DNA of 64,000 nt from Limimaricola sp964022235 (GTDB lineage Bacteria > Pseudomonadota > Alphaproteobacteria > Rhodobacterales > Rhodobacteraceae). Positions 27,128 to 35,765 of the stretch are shown piece after piece; within the stretch, counting starts at the first letter, position 1; each line of letters starts with the position of its first letter. Under the pieces are notes generated by a model that was given only the letters and a program-made list of their open reading frames with translations, was not told the DNA's origin and did no database searches. The stretch is from positions 62,001 to 126,000 of the forward strand of contig NZ_CAXHZL010000005.1 of the NCBI RefSeq assembly GCF_964022235.1, written 5' to 3'. The translations under genes were made by a program, and so were the position numbers.

Positions 27128-27349
27128 TCAGGAGTCGTCCGAAGCGGCCAGAGCGACCAGGCCAGCAACAGCGGCCAGCGGCAGCAGGTAGCCGAGGGGG
27201 CCGGACAGCGAGCCACGAGCGGGGGCTTCGGGCTCGACCACGACGACCGGGGGCTCAACGATTTCGACGGCCAGGCCACCGGCGAAAGCCGAGGAAGCGG
27301 TCAGGGTGCCAGCGACGGCGGCGGCGACGAGGGTCTTGGTGAGGCGCAT
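27128..27349 (-). CDS. Small exported, membrane-anchored protein (possible YjbE counterpart)
   Basis: A 73-aa protein: signal peptide (TLVAAAVAGTLTASSAFA), a Val/Pro/Glu-rich mature segment (VEIVEPPVVVVEPEAP), a hydrophobic helix (about residues 50-67, LGYLLPLAAVAGLVAL) and a short ASDDS tail. I do not recognise a named family. It follows yjbF on the same strand after 100 nt. Small exported YjbE-type proteins accompany yjbFGH in E. coli, so an analogous envelope role is possible, but sequence similarity is not evident. It has its own likely promoter (27385-27413), a GGAG site 8 nt before ATG, and strong terminators: signs of an abundant independent transcript. Confidence 0.75.
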   Translation of the reverse strand: MRLTKTLVAAAVAGTLTASSAFAGGLAVEIVEPPVVVVEPEAPARGSLSGPLGYLLPLAAVAGLVALAASDDS

Positions 27350-27384
27350 GTCTCTACTCCAGTTGATAACAAAGCGTTAGGTCG

Positions 27385-27413
27385 GCTATAGCCAAGATAG
27401 GTGTATCACACAA
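27385..27413 (-). promoter_or_regulatory. Candidate promoter of the small exported protein gene
   Basis: On the minus strand TTGTGT (27413-27408) and TATAGC (27390-27385) are spaced by 17 bp, giving a leader of about 29 nt. The region is distinctly AT-richer than its surroundings. Confidence 0.5.
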
Positions 27414-27449
27414 GCTGGATGACCAGTTCTCACCCTCCGAAAAACCAAA

Positions 27450-28115
27450 CTAAAGGTCGCTGCTGCGCAAATATGCAACAGTCTGACTGACGAACTGACG
27501 CGACGAAACGATCTCCCCCGCATCGTCGAGCCAGTAATAATTGTCGAAGATCAGCGCTTCCCCCGTGCAGGACTCGTCGAACCGGCGGGCCGAGATCCTG
27601 CGCTGACCGAGATCGATGGACTCGACTCCTTTCGGCGTCACTGTGCAGTCGAATTCGGCACGCACGATTCGATCCAGCCCGTCGAGCGTCTCGTGCACGC
27701 GTCGTGCCTGCCCGCCGCCGGCACGCAGAGCCGCGCGGCTCTGGCGCGCATCCGCGGCCATCAGGTCGTCCTTCAGGCCCCGGGTCGAGACCAGCATCCC
27801 GTCGCGCATCGTGTAGGTGAAGCCGTTCGGGCCCGCGAAGGTGGCCGAGCCGCCGTTGTCGATCAGTCGCTGCGCGGTGCCGGTCAGGCCCAGCGTGTTG
27901 AGATCGACGCGCCGCAGCGTCGACGGATCGACCGCGCCCCCCGTGGTTGCCCCCATGCCCGCCCCGGCGCCCGCCGCCGGGGCAGCCGCCTGCTGGGTGC
28001 CCACCAGCGGCGAGATCGCGCTCTGCAGCGCGCCGGCAAACCCTCCGGTGTCGCTGCACCCCGCCATGAGCGCCAACCCGAGGAGGCCGCCCGTCATCCT
28101 GATCCGCATCGTCAT
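27450..28115 (-). CDS. yjbF: YjbF/GfcB-family outer-membrane lipoprotein
   Basis: A 221-aa lipoprotein with lipobox LALMAGC (Cys20), an Ala/Gly-rich linker (AAPAAGAGAGMGATTGG) and a YjbF-type domain with GPNGFTYTMRDGMLVSTRGL and the C-terminal IFDNYYWLDDAGEIVSSRQ. In E. coli yjbEFGH and gfcABCD these proteins support polysaccharide export. I chose ATG at 28115 because it overlaps the yjbH stop (ATGA), indicating coupling. Only the F and H members are recognised here; no yjbG/gfcC gene is adjacent. Confidence 0.85.
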   Translation of the reverse strand: MTMRIRMTGGLLGLALMAGCSDTGGFAGALQSAISPLVGTQQAAAPAAGAGAGMGATTGGAVDPSTLRRVDLNTLGLTGTAQRLIDNGGSATFAGPNGFTYTMRDGMLVSTRGLKDDLMAADARQSRAALRAGGGQARRVHETLDGLDRIVRAEFDCTVTPKGVESIDLGQRRISARRFDESCTGEALIFDNYYWLDDAGEIVSSRQFVSQTVAYLRSSDL

Positions 28116-30259
28116 TTCCAGAACCGTCCCCAACCGTCATCGAGATCGTTGAGGTGTCCGTCGCGGACCACCTCGTAAAGCCGCCCATCGACGCGCAGCT
28201 TGGCGCCGCCGTCGCGTTGCAGCGACGCCAGCGACGTCGCGGCCTCGCGCCGCGTCGGCTGACCCAGGACGTAGTCGAGCGGGATCGACACGCGGATGCC
28301 CTTGTCGAAGGAGCCCTCGCCATAGGCCTCGAAGGGCACGTCGGTCAGGGTGAAATAACCGCCGACGCTCCAGCCGTTCTCGAACTCGCGGTCGAGGGTC
28401 ACGGTGGCGCCCCAGTCGCCCGCGAGGTAGCGGCCGACGTCGAGCTGACCGTAAAAGCGGTTGTCGAAGTCGTAATAGGCCGAGGCATGGCCGGTCACCA
28501 CGTCGTAGTCCTGAAAGCCGAAGCCGAGGTCGAAATCGCGCTGCCGCGCGTAGTTGACCTCGGCGCCGAGGCCGAGACGGCTGGCGGCGGGCTTCCAGAG
28601 CACCTCGGTCGAGAGGCCGCCATACATCTCTTCGAGATAGCCGCCGGTGGCCCGGGTGTAGACGTCCGGCGACAGCCGCCCGTAATGGGCCAGCGTCAGG
28701 TCGCGGATGCCCGTGGTGCCCTGATCGGCATAGAGCGCGGCGTTGCGGCGCACCGGATAAGGCTCGTCCCCCTCGGCCACCACCAGCTCGGGGTCCTCGC
28801 GGTTGGTATAGAGCTGCTGGCGCAGCGTGCCGGAGACCACGAGGCTGTCGGTGATCTCGTAGCGGCCGCTGACCTGCGCGCCGAATTCGACCTGAAACGG
28901 GTCGTCGCCGTTGAACACGGTGATCCGGGCGTAGGGCGCCAGACCATAGGAAAAGCGGTCCTCGACGCGCGGCAGGTCGACGAGGCCCGCGCGAGACCCT
29001 GCGTCCGCCAGAACCAGCCGCTGCGACAGCGCCTCGGAGCCGCCGGCGGTGTCGGAAAATGCCTCGATGTCGCTGCGGTTCAGCGTCACCGCCGAAAGCG
29101 GTACGCCGCGCTGCATCGGCTCGAGGGTAAAGCGCTCGATCGAATCGGGCAGCCCGAGGCTCAGCATTCGTGCGATGCGCCCCATCGCCTGCGCCTCGGC
29201 GCGGTAGCGGGTGTTGGTGTAGCGCAGCCGCACTGCACGGTCCGACAGCTGGATCGAGGACAGCTCGACCCCTTCGGCGGCAAGCGCCTGCTGCAGGGTG
29301 GCGCCGATCGTGGCCTCGGGGATCTTCGCCCGGTCCCAAGTGGTGGCGGCACGGGCGTCGCCCTGACGGATCCGCACCGGCGAAGGGGCCGGATCGAGGC
29401 CGGGTCCGAAGGGCCGGTCGGAGGGGTCGATCAGGAAAGTGCCGGTCAGCGCCAGCTCGGAGCCATAGAGCCATGACGCGCCCAGCTGCACGCCGGGCAG
29501 CGGGCGGTAGACCAGACCGTAGTTGAGCGGGGTATCACGCTCGATCAGCCCCAACTCGGTCTCGCGCTCGTATGCGTCCGAGGAATACTCGACCTTGAGG
29601 GTGAGATCGTCGGTCGCGGCATATTCCACGCCACCGAACAGCGCGGCATCGCCCCGAAACAGCTGATCGAGAGCGAAGGTGCCGCCTTGGCCGAAATCGA
29701 GGCCCGGTCGTTCGTCGAACTCGGACGACAGGAGCCCGAGGGGGTTGTCGAAGCCCCCATTCGAGCCGAAGCGCCCCCAGCCGAGACCGCCCGTCACCCG
29801 GAGTTTGTCACCGAAGGTCTTGGTGGCGACTAGGTATTCGGCGCTGTAGGCACCAGTGCCCAGAAAGTCCTGCAAACCCACCGCGAAGGCGGGCAGGACA
29901 GCGGTCTCGTCGTTGAACCGGTAGCGCAGATCGAAGCTGCGGTCGAAATAGTCGTCTATCTGTCCGCTTTGGCCGGGCAGCGTGTAATCTTCGATCTTGC
30001 TGTAGCGAAAGCTGCCAGAGAGGTTCGGCAGGAGCTGGAAGGTGAAGGTCGTCCGAACCTGACCGTCGAACCGGCCCATGGTCGCCGCGATCTGGCCGTC
30101 CTTGGCGCTCAGCGCCGAAGGCATGTCGATCAGCCCCGGCGTGCCGTAAAGCGTGTAGCTCAACCCCCGGTCCGAAACCGTCTGGGCGTGAACCGCCCCC
30201 GTCGCCAGGAGGGCCACGAGGCTTGCGGCCCCGCCCCGGCGCATCGCTCTGATCGTCAT
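28112..30259 (-). CDS. yjbH: YjbH/GfcD-family outer-membrane beta-barrel protein
   Basis: A 715-aa exported protein: signal peptide MTIRAMRRGGAASLVALLATGAVHAQ, then SYTLYGTPGLIDMPSALSA, the signature of YjbH N-terminal domains, followed by many alternating beta segments of a large barrel and a second C-terminal barrel-like part. It is thought to act in exopolysaccharide secretion across the outer membrane. The frame extends to a GTG at 30271, but ATG 30259 places a GGGAG site upstream and begins the signal peptide. It is coupled to yjbF. Confidence 0.87.
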   Translation of the reverse strand: MTIRAMRRGGAASLVALLATGAVHAQTVSDRGLSYTLYGTPGLIDMPSALSAKDGQIAATMGRFDGQVRTTFTFQLLPNLSGSFRYSKIEDYTLPGQSGQIDDYFDRSFDLRYRFNDETAVLPAFAVGLQDFLGTGAYSAEYLVATKTFGDKLRVTGGLGWGRFGSNGGFDNPLGLLSSEFDERPGLDFGQGGTFALDQLFRGDAALFGGVEYAATDDLTLKVEYSSDAYERETELGLIERDTPLNYGLVYRPLPGVQLGASWLYGSELALTGTFLIDPSDRPFGPGLDPAPSPVRIRQGDARAATTWDRAKIPEATIGATLQQALAAEGVELSSIQLSDRAVRLRYTNTRYRAEAQAMGRIARMLSLGLPDSIERFTLEPMQRGVPLSAVTLNRSDIEAFSDTAGGSEALSQRLVLADAGSRAGLVDLPRVEDRFSYGLAPYARITVFNGDDPFQVEFGAQVSGRYEITDSLVVSGTLRQQLYTNREDPELVVAEGDEPYPVRRNAALYADQGTTGIRDLTLAHYGRLSPDVYTRATGGYLEEMYGGLSTEVLWKPAASRLGLGAEVNYARQRDFDLGFGFQDYDVVTGHASAYYDFDNRFYGQLDVGRYLAGDWGATVTLDREFENGWSVGGYFTLTDVPFEAYGEGSFDKGIRVSIPLDYVLGQPTRREAATSLASLQRDGGAKLRVDGRLYEVVRDGHLNDLDDGWGRFWK

Positions 30260-30330
30260 CTCTTGCTGCACTCCCTGCTCGCTCGGGGCACACTAGCGAG
30301 ACGCATGGCCAAATGAAAGCAAGCGCCGTG

Positions 30331-31503
30331 TCAGCAGCGCCCCTCGGCCCATGCCGCCGCCGTGCGCCCCGCATGTGCCCCCGTGGCAAGGCAGGCGGTG
30401 AGCAGATACCCGCCGGTCGGCGCCTCCCAGTCGAGCATTTCCCCCGCGGCGAAGATGCCCGGTCGGTCGCGCAGCATCAGCGCGTCGTCCAGCGCCTCGA
30501 AGCGCAACCCGCCGGCGGTCGAGATCGCCTCATCGAGCGGATGCGGCCCGGTGAGCGGTACTGGCAGCGCCTTGATCGTCGCGGCCAGCGCGGTCGCGTC
30601 GCCGGGCAGCGGCCGGGCGAACTCCTGCAGCAGCGCCAGCCGCACCGGGTCGAGTTTCAGCGCCTTGCGCAAATGGTTCGACAGGCTCGTCTTGCCGCGC
30701 GGAGCCTGTAGCCGACGCACCACTATCGAGGCGTCGAGGTCGGGCAGCAGGTCGAGCGCCAGCGCCGCGCCGTCGCGCAGATCCGCCGAGACGGCATAGA
30801 TCCCGCCCCCCTCCAGACCGCGCGCCGAGATCACGCATTCGCCACGCACCCGCCGCGCCCCCGCGATGAGCGCCACGGGTTTGACCGGGGCACCGAAATG
30901 CGCGCGCATGTGATCCGACCACGCGACGCCGAACCCCATGTTGGCGGCGCGGAACGGCGCGACCCGGTCGGGCAGCAGCGCCGCCCATGCCCCGTCCGAG
31001 CCGAGCCGCGCCCAGCTCGCCCCGCCCAGCGCCAGCACGGTGACATCGGCCAACTCGGCCTGTCGCCCCTCTGGTGTGTCGAACACCGCCGCCGCCCCGT
31101 CCCAGCCCATGAAGCGCCAGCGCGTGCGCAAGCTCACCCCTGCGCCTACGAGCCGCGCCAGCCACGCCCGCAGCAAGGGCGAGGCCTTCATCGCTTGGGG
31201 AAAGACCCGCCCGGTCGAGCCGGTGAACACGGTCTGCCCCAACCCGCGCGCCCAGTCCTGCACCTGCTCTGGCCCGAAGCCATCAAGCGCCGCGCGAAGG
31301 GCATCGGGCCGCGCACCATAGGCCGCGTCGAAGACCTCGCGCGGTTCGGATTTGGTCATGTTCAGGCCGGACTTGCCCGCCATCAGCAGCTTGCGGCCCA
31401 TGGTCGGCATCTGCTCGGCCACGATCACGTCGAAACCGGCCTGTGCCAGCACCTCCGCGGCCATCAGCCCTGCCGGTCCGCCGCCGATCACCAATGCCCG
31501 CAC
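30331..31503 (-). CDS. HI0933/BaiN-like FAD-dependent flavoprotein (TIGR03862 type)
   Basis: A 390-aa oxidoreductase with FAD-binding ALVIGGGPAGLMAAEVLA at the N-terminus, the family motif GRKLLMAGKSGLNMT (about 41-55), and a C-terminal GIFAAGEMLDWEAPTGGYLL, typical of the HI0933 family (COG2081). The reaction is not defined for this subgroup. The start is GTG at 31503: an excellent AAGGAGG lies 6 nt upstream, whereas the ATG at 31575 would overlap the divergent HNH gene. It is a single gene between yjbH and the HNH gene. Confidence 0.88.
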   Translation of the reverse strand: MRALVIGGGPAGLMAAEVLAQAGFDVIVAEQMPTMGRKLLMAGKSGLNMTKSEPREVFDAAYGARPDALRAALDGFGPEQVQDWARGLGQTVFTGSTGRVFPQAMKASPLLRAWLARLVGAGVSLRTRWRFMGWDGAAAVFDTPEGRQAELADVTVLALGGASWARLGSDGAWAALLPDRVAPFRAANMGFGVAWSDHMRAHFGAPVKPVALIAGARRVRGECVISARGLEGGGIYAVSADLRDGAALALDLLPDLDASIVVRRLQAPRGKTSLSNHLRKALKLDPVRLALLQEFARPLPGDATALAATIKALPVPLTGPHPLDEAISTAGGLRFEALDDALMLRDRPGIFAAGEMLDWEAPTGGYLLTACLATGAHAGRTAAAWAEGRC

Positions 31504-31568
31504 GCAGCGCCTCCTTGCGGCAGTGCGCCGCGCTTGCCGGGACCCACGACGCCCCCCATCTTCTTCCC

Positions 31569-31919
31569 ATGCCAAGCCGCCGCGAAAAACGCCAGACCGA
31601 GGCCCATGCGGTTGCCGCCCCGCACGCCGATCCGATCTGCGCGCTATGCCTGCGCCCGATCCCTGAAGACGTGCCGCAAAGCTCGCACCACCTCGTGCCC
31701 AAGCTCAGGGGCGGCACGCATGGTCCGCAGGTGCTGTTGCACCACATCTGCCACAAGGAGATCCACGCAACGCTGTCGGAGACCGAGCTGGCGCGCGACT
31801 ACAACACACCGGAGGCGCTGCGCGCGCATCCCCGTCTCGAGAAGTTTGCCGCCTGGGTGTCGAAGCGGCCACCGGAGTTTTCCTCCAAGGTGCCGGGACG
31901 ACGCCGCGCCCGCGACTGA
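31569..31919 (+). CDS. HNH-type nuclease domain protein
   Basis: A 116-aa basic protein. It has a zinc-type pair CALCLRPIP (two Cys), then SSHHLVPKLRGGTHG and LLHHICHKEIHATLSE, which read as the H-N/H-H core of an HNH endonuclease with nearby Cys for metal binding. Such small stand-alone HNH proteins are common in Rhodobacteraceae and their role is unknown. The ATG at 31569 has no strong ribosome binding site. It is divergent from the flavoprotein gene with 65 nt between starts and converges on the SDR gene (13 nt). Confidence 0.8.
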   Translation: MPSRREKRQTEAHAVAAPHADPICALCLRPIPEDVPQSSHHLVPKLRGGTHGPQVLLHHICHKEIHATLSETELARDYNTPEALRAHPRLEKFAAWVSKRPPEFSSKVPGRRRARD

Positions 31920-31932
31920 ACGCGGCGTTCCT

Positions 31933-32676
31933 TCAGATCAGACCGATCCGCCTGCGGATCACCTCGTCGCGCAGCGACACCTCCTGGCCGACCTGATCGG
32001 CGGCCTTGTCCGAACTCATCCATACCAGCGCCCGGGCGGGCCATTCGGGCGGAATGTGCACAGACCAGTCGAGACGGCTCACCGCGTTGATGCCCGAGGC
32101 CTTGATCTCGCGCTGCATCTGCGTGGCCACGGTGCCGGGCGACAGGCCCATCGCGCGGATGCCACGACCCCGGTATTCGAGATCGAGCGAGCGGGTCAGC
32201 ATCGCCGCCCCCGCCTTGGAGGCGCAATAGGCCGACCAGCCCTCGACCGCGTTGTGCGCCGCCCCCGACGACACGGTGATGATCGTGCCGCCGCCCTGAT
32301 CGAGCATCACCGGCAGTGCTGCGCGCATGCCGTTGAAGACCCCCTTGAGGTTGATGTCGATCACCTTGCCCCAAGCCTCGGGGTCGAGCCCACCCATGGC
32401 ACCGATCGGCTCGATCGAGCCGGCGTTGTTCACCATCACGTCGAGCCGTCCAAATTCCTTGACGCAGGCCTCGATGGCCGCCTCGACCTCCCAGTAGCGG
32501 CCAACGTCGCAAGGGATGGCAAAGCCCGCCTCGCCCAGTTCCTTGGCGATGTCCGACAACGCCTCGGCGCTGCGCGCGAGCAGAGCGACGCGGGCGCCCT
32601 GGGCGGCGAATTCGCGCGCGGCGGCCGCGCCGATGCCCCGGCTCGCCCCGGTGATCAGAACCGTCTTCCCGTGCAT
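31933..32676 (-). CDS. Short-chain dehydrogenase/reductase
   Basis: A 247-aa NAD(P)-dependent oxidoreductase of classical SDR type. The cofactor motif is TGASRGIG (9-16), the structural NNAG is at 83-86, and the catalytic Ser near 136 and Tyr150-x-x-x-Lys154 (YCASK) are present. The substrate is unknown. The start is ATG 32676 with GGGGAGG upstream; the longer frame reads into the divergent promoter region. It ends 13 nt from the HNH gene. Confidence 0.92.
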   Translation of the reverse strand: MHGKTVLITGASRGIGAAAAREFAAQGARVALLARSAEALSDIAKELGEAGFAIPCDVGRYWEVEAAIEACVKEFGRLDVMVNNAGSIEPIGAMGGLDPEAWGKVIDINLKGVFNGMRAALPVMLDQGGGTIITVSSGAAHNAVEGWSAYCASKAGAAMLTRSLDLEYRGRGIRAMGLSPGTVATQMQREIKASGINAVSRLDWSVHIPPEWPARALVWMSSDKAADQVGQEVSLRDEVIRRRIGLI

Positions 32677-32801
32677 CGCATCCTCCCCGGCGCTTTGATC
32701 TTTCGTCCAGCCTAGCGGGGGCCTAGTCTCTGGTCCAGACGCGCCGGTCCCCCGGTGCGGCGGGCCGGGCCCGTGAATTGCGATTGCAAGGAGGGCCCGA
32801 A

Positions 32802-34316
32802 ATGGCCGCATTGTCGAAAACCGCGTCGATCGGCGTGTTGATCCTGTCGGCAGGGGCCGCGCAGGCCGATGTCACCGCCGAGCAGGTCTGGCAGGACTGG
32901 CAAGAGGGCGCGCTACGCCTTGGCGGCACCGAGATCGAGACCGGCGCCGAGGATCGCTCGGATGGCACGCTCACCATCACCGATCTCGTGCTGACCATGC
33001 ATGGCGAGGAGGGCGCGCTTGTCGCCCGCCTGCCCCGGATCGTCTTTGCCGAAACCGGCGACGGCACGGTCGAGGTCAGCATGTCCGACAGCTACCCGAT
33101 CAACATCACCGGCACCGATGAAGAGGGCGTCGAGTCGGCCATCGACCTCTCGGTGCGCCAGACCGGGCTCGCGCTTACCGTGAGCGGCAGCCCCGAGGCG
33201 ATGCGCTACGACTACACCGCCACCCGCTACGCGCTGACGCTCGACGCGATCACCGAAGACGGCGAGGCGGTCCCGGCCGAAGCGATGCTGGCGCTCAACG
33301 CGCTCAACGGCAGCTACCTGTCGCAGACCGAGGCAGGCGGGCTGCGCCGCACCAGCTATGACATCGCGGCCGAAACGCTGGAGATCGCGCTGGAGGGCGA
33401 GGACGACGCAGACGGCGGTGCCTTCTCGATCGACGCCAGCGTCGCCGAGATCGCCATCGACGGCGCGCTGTCGCTGCCCGAGGGCATGGAGGAGGCCGAG
33501 GCGCTGCCCGAGGGCTTCTCGCTTGCCTTCGACTATGCCACCGGACCCGCGCTGGTGGAGTTCGACGGCGAGGGTCCGCAGGGCCGCGCCGCGGGCACCG
33601 CGCGCACCGCATCGAGCGACGTGAACCTTGCACTAGACCCGAGCCGCGCCAGCTATGCCTCTTCGACCAAGGGGCTGGCCCTGATGCTGACCGACGGGCC
33701 GCTGCCCTTCCCGATCGAGGCGTCGATCGCCGAATACGGCTTTGCCCTCGACGCACCGCTGGCGGCGGGCGAGACGGCGCAGGACCTCTCGGCGCGCGTC
33801 ACACTCGACAGCCTCACCCTGAGCGACCAGATCTGGGGACTGTTCGACCCGTCCGCGATCCTGCCGCGCGATCCCGCGACGCTGATCGTCGAGCTGTCGG
33901 GCACCGCGCGCCTGCCGCAGGATCTCACCGATCCCGAAACCGCCGAGGCGATGGGCGAGGAGGCCGCGATGTCCGAGGCCGCGCCCGAAATCGAGAGCCT
34001 GTCGCTCGACCGGCTGGTGCTGCGTCTCGCGGGGGCCGAAATTCTGGGCGACGGCGGGTTCAGCTTCGACAACACCGATTTCGAGACCTTCGCGGGCTTT
34101 CCGCGCCCCGAGGGCAAGATCGACCTGAAGATCGCCGGTCTGAACGGGTTGATCGAGAACCTCTCCAAGCTCGGGGTGATTCCCGCCGAGCAGCTGATGG
34201 GGCCGCGGATGATGCTGGGCCTGTTCACCACGCCGGTGGGCCGTGACGAGCTGACCTCGACCATCGAGATCAACGGCGAGGGCCATGTCATCGCCAACGA
34301 CCAACGGATCAAGTAA
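32802..34316 (+). CDS. DUF2125 domain exported protein
   Basis: A 504-aa protein with signal peptide (ALSKTASIGVLILSAGAAQA) and a long, acidic, beta-rich body matching the alphaproteobacterial DUF2125 family; the C-terminal part MLGLFTTPVGRDELTSTIEINGEGHVIANDQRIK (read across its last 34 residues) is characteristic. The function is unknown; a periplasmic or outer-membrane-facing structural role is plausible. I chose ATG 32802 because AAGGAGG lies 8 nt upstream. It is followed by a GC-rich 100-bp gap before pmbA. Confidence 0.82.
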   Translation: MAALSKTASIGVLILSAGAAQADVTAEQVWQDWQEGALRLGGTEIETGAEDRSDGTLTITDLVLTMHGEEGALVARLPRIVFAETGDGTVEVSMSDSYPINITGTDEEGVESAIDLSVRQTGLALTVSGSPEAMRYDYTATRYALTLDAITEDGEAVPAEAMLALNALNGSYLSQTEAGGLRRTSYDIAAETLEIALEGEDDADGGAFSIDASVAEIAIDGALSLPEGMEEAEALPEGFSLAFDYATGPALVEFDGEGPQGRAAGTARTASSDVNLALDPSRASYASSTKGLALMLTDGPLPFPIEASIAEYGFALDAPLAAGETAQDLSARVTLDSLTLSDQIWGLFDPSAILPRDPATLIVELSGTARLPQDLTDPETAEAMGEEAAMSEAAPEIESLSLDRLVLRLAGAEILGDGGFSFDNTDFETFAGFPRPEGKIDLKIAGLNGLIENLSKLGVIPAEQLMGPRMMLGLFTTPVGRDELTSTIEINGEGHVIANDQRIK

Positions 34317-34418
34317 AGCCCGCGCCTGCGCCGTCGCCCCTTGCGGGGGCGCGGGCGCGCTAGCCAGCGGGGCGTGGGCGCGCTAGATGCACGGGCGACA
34401 GCCCGAAAGGATCGCCCC

Positions 34419-35765
34419 ATGACCGTATCGCTCGCCGACCTGACCGACCGGATGCTCACGGCAGCCCGCCGCGCCGGGGCCGACGCCGCAGACGCGGTGG
34501 CAGTGGATGGCACGGCGGTGTCCATCGACGTGCGCGACGGGCGGCTCGAACAGGCCGAACGCTCCGAAGGTGTCGATATCGGCCTGCGGGTGCTAATGGG
34601 ACGCCGACAGGCGGTGGTGTCGTCGTCGGATGCGCGCGACGCGACCATCGAGACGATGGCGCAGCGCGCCGTCGCCATGGCGCGCGAGGCCCCCGAAGAC
34701 CCGCATGCGGGCCTGGCCGATCCCTCGCAGCTTGCCCGCGACACCGATTCGTCGCGGCTCGAGATGTATGACCCCTCACCCGAACCTGACCCTTCGGTGC
34801 TTGAGGAGGATGCCCGCCGCGTCGAGGCTGCCGCGCGCGGCGTGGACGGCGTGTCGCAGGTGCAGGGTGCGACGGCGGGCTATGGCCACCGTCGCATCCA
34901 CATGGCTGCCTCCAACGGCTTCTCAGGCGGCTACGAGCGGTCGGATCGGGCGATTTCCTGCGTCGCTGTCTCGGGCACCGGCACCGGCATGGAGCGCGAC
35001 TGGGATGGCGACAGCCGGATCTTTCAGGCCGACCTGAAGAGCCCCGAGGAAATCGGGCGTCTCGCTGGCGAACGCGCCGTGGCCCGGCAGAACCCGCGCC
35101 GCCCGCGCACCGGCAAATACCCGGTGCTGTTCGACGAACGGATCTCGTCTTCGCTGATCGGCCATCTGCTGGCGGCCAGCAACGGCGCTGCCATCGCGCG
35201 CGGGTCGAGCTGGCTTTTGGGCCGCGACGGCAGCCAAGTGCTGCCCGAGGGGATGTCGCTGATCGAGGAGCCGCACCGCCCCCGCGCCTCCGGCTCGCGG
35301 TTGTTCGACGGCGAGGGCCTGCCCACCGCCGAGCGGGCGCTGGTCGAGGACGGGGTGCTGACCGGATGGGTGCTCGATCTGGCCACCGCGCGCAAGCTGG
35401 GCCTCGAGAGCACCGGCAACGCCGCGCGCGGCACTTCCGCGCCGCCCTCGCCCTCGGTGACCAATTTGCGGCTGACCCAAGGCACCGCGAGCCGCGAGGA
35501 TCTCATCGCGCAGATGGGCACCGGTCTTCTGGTGACCTCGATGATCGGCTCGACCATCAACCCCAACACCGGCGACTACTCGCGCGGGGCCTCGGGCTTT
35601 TGGGTCGAAAACGGCGAGATCCTGCACCCGGTCAACGAATGCACCATCGCGGGCAACCTGCGCGACATGCTTCTGGCTCTCGTGCCCGCCAATGACGCGC
35701 GCACCCACCTGAGCCGCATCGTGCCCTCGCTTCTGGTGGACGGGATGACCCTTGCCGGAGACTGA
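34419..35765 (+). CDS. pmbA: TldD/PmbA-family metalloprotease subunit PmbA-like
   Basis: A 448-aa protein of the TldD/PmbA family. In E. coli TldD-TldE(PmbA) processes microcin B17 and the CcdA antitoxin; PmbA itself lacks the metal site. Family segments are VDIGLRVLMGRRQAVVSSSD, GKYPVLFDERISSSLIGHL and GFWVENGEILHPVNECTIAGNL. The ATG at 34419 is the first that fits the family start. No tldD partner lies in the window. The stop overlaps a TTG that starts the phosphatase gene (14-nt overlap). Confidence 0.9.
   Translation: MTVSLADLTDRMLTAARRAGADAADAVAVDGTAVSIDVRDGRLEQAERSEGVDIGLRVLMGRRQAVVSSSDARDATIETMAQRAVAMAREAPEDPHAGLADPSQLARDTDSSRLEMYDPSPEPDPSVLEEDARRVEAAARGVDGVSQVQGATAGYGHRRIHMAASNGFSGGYERSDRAISCVAVSGTGTGMERDWDGDSRIFQADLKSPEEIGRLAGERAVARQNPRRPRTGKYPVLFDERISSSLIGHLLAASNGAAIARGSSWLLGRDGSQVLPEGMSLIEEPHRPRASGSRLFDGEGLPTAERALVEDGVLTGWVLDLATARKLGLESTGNAARGTSAPPSPSVTNLRLTQGTASREDLIAQMGTGLLVTSMIGSTINPNTGDYSRGASGFWVENGEILHPVNECTIAGNLRDMLLALVPANDARTHLSRIVPSLLVDGMTLAGD

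Noticed and set aside
31569..31919. HNH protein as part of a restriction or defence system.
   Set aside because: No methylase, helicase or other defence gene adjacent; neighbours are ordinary metabolic genes.
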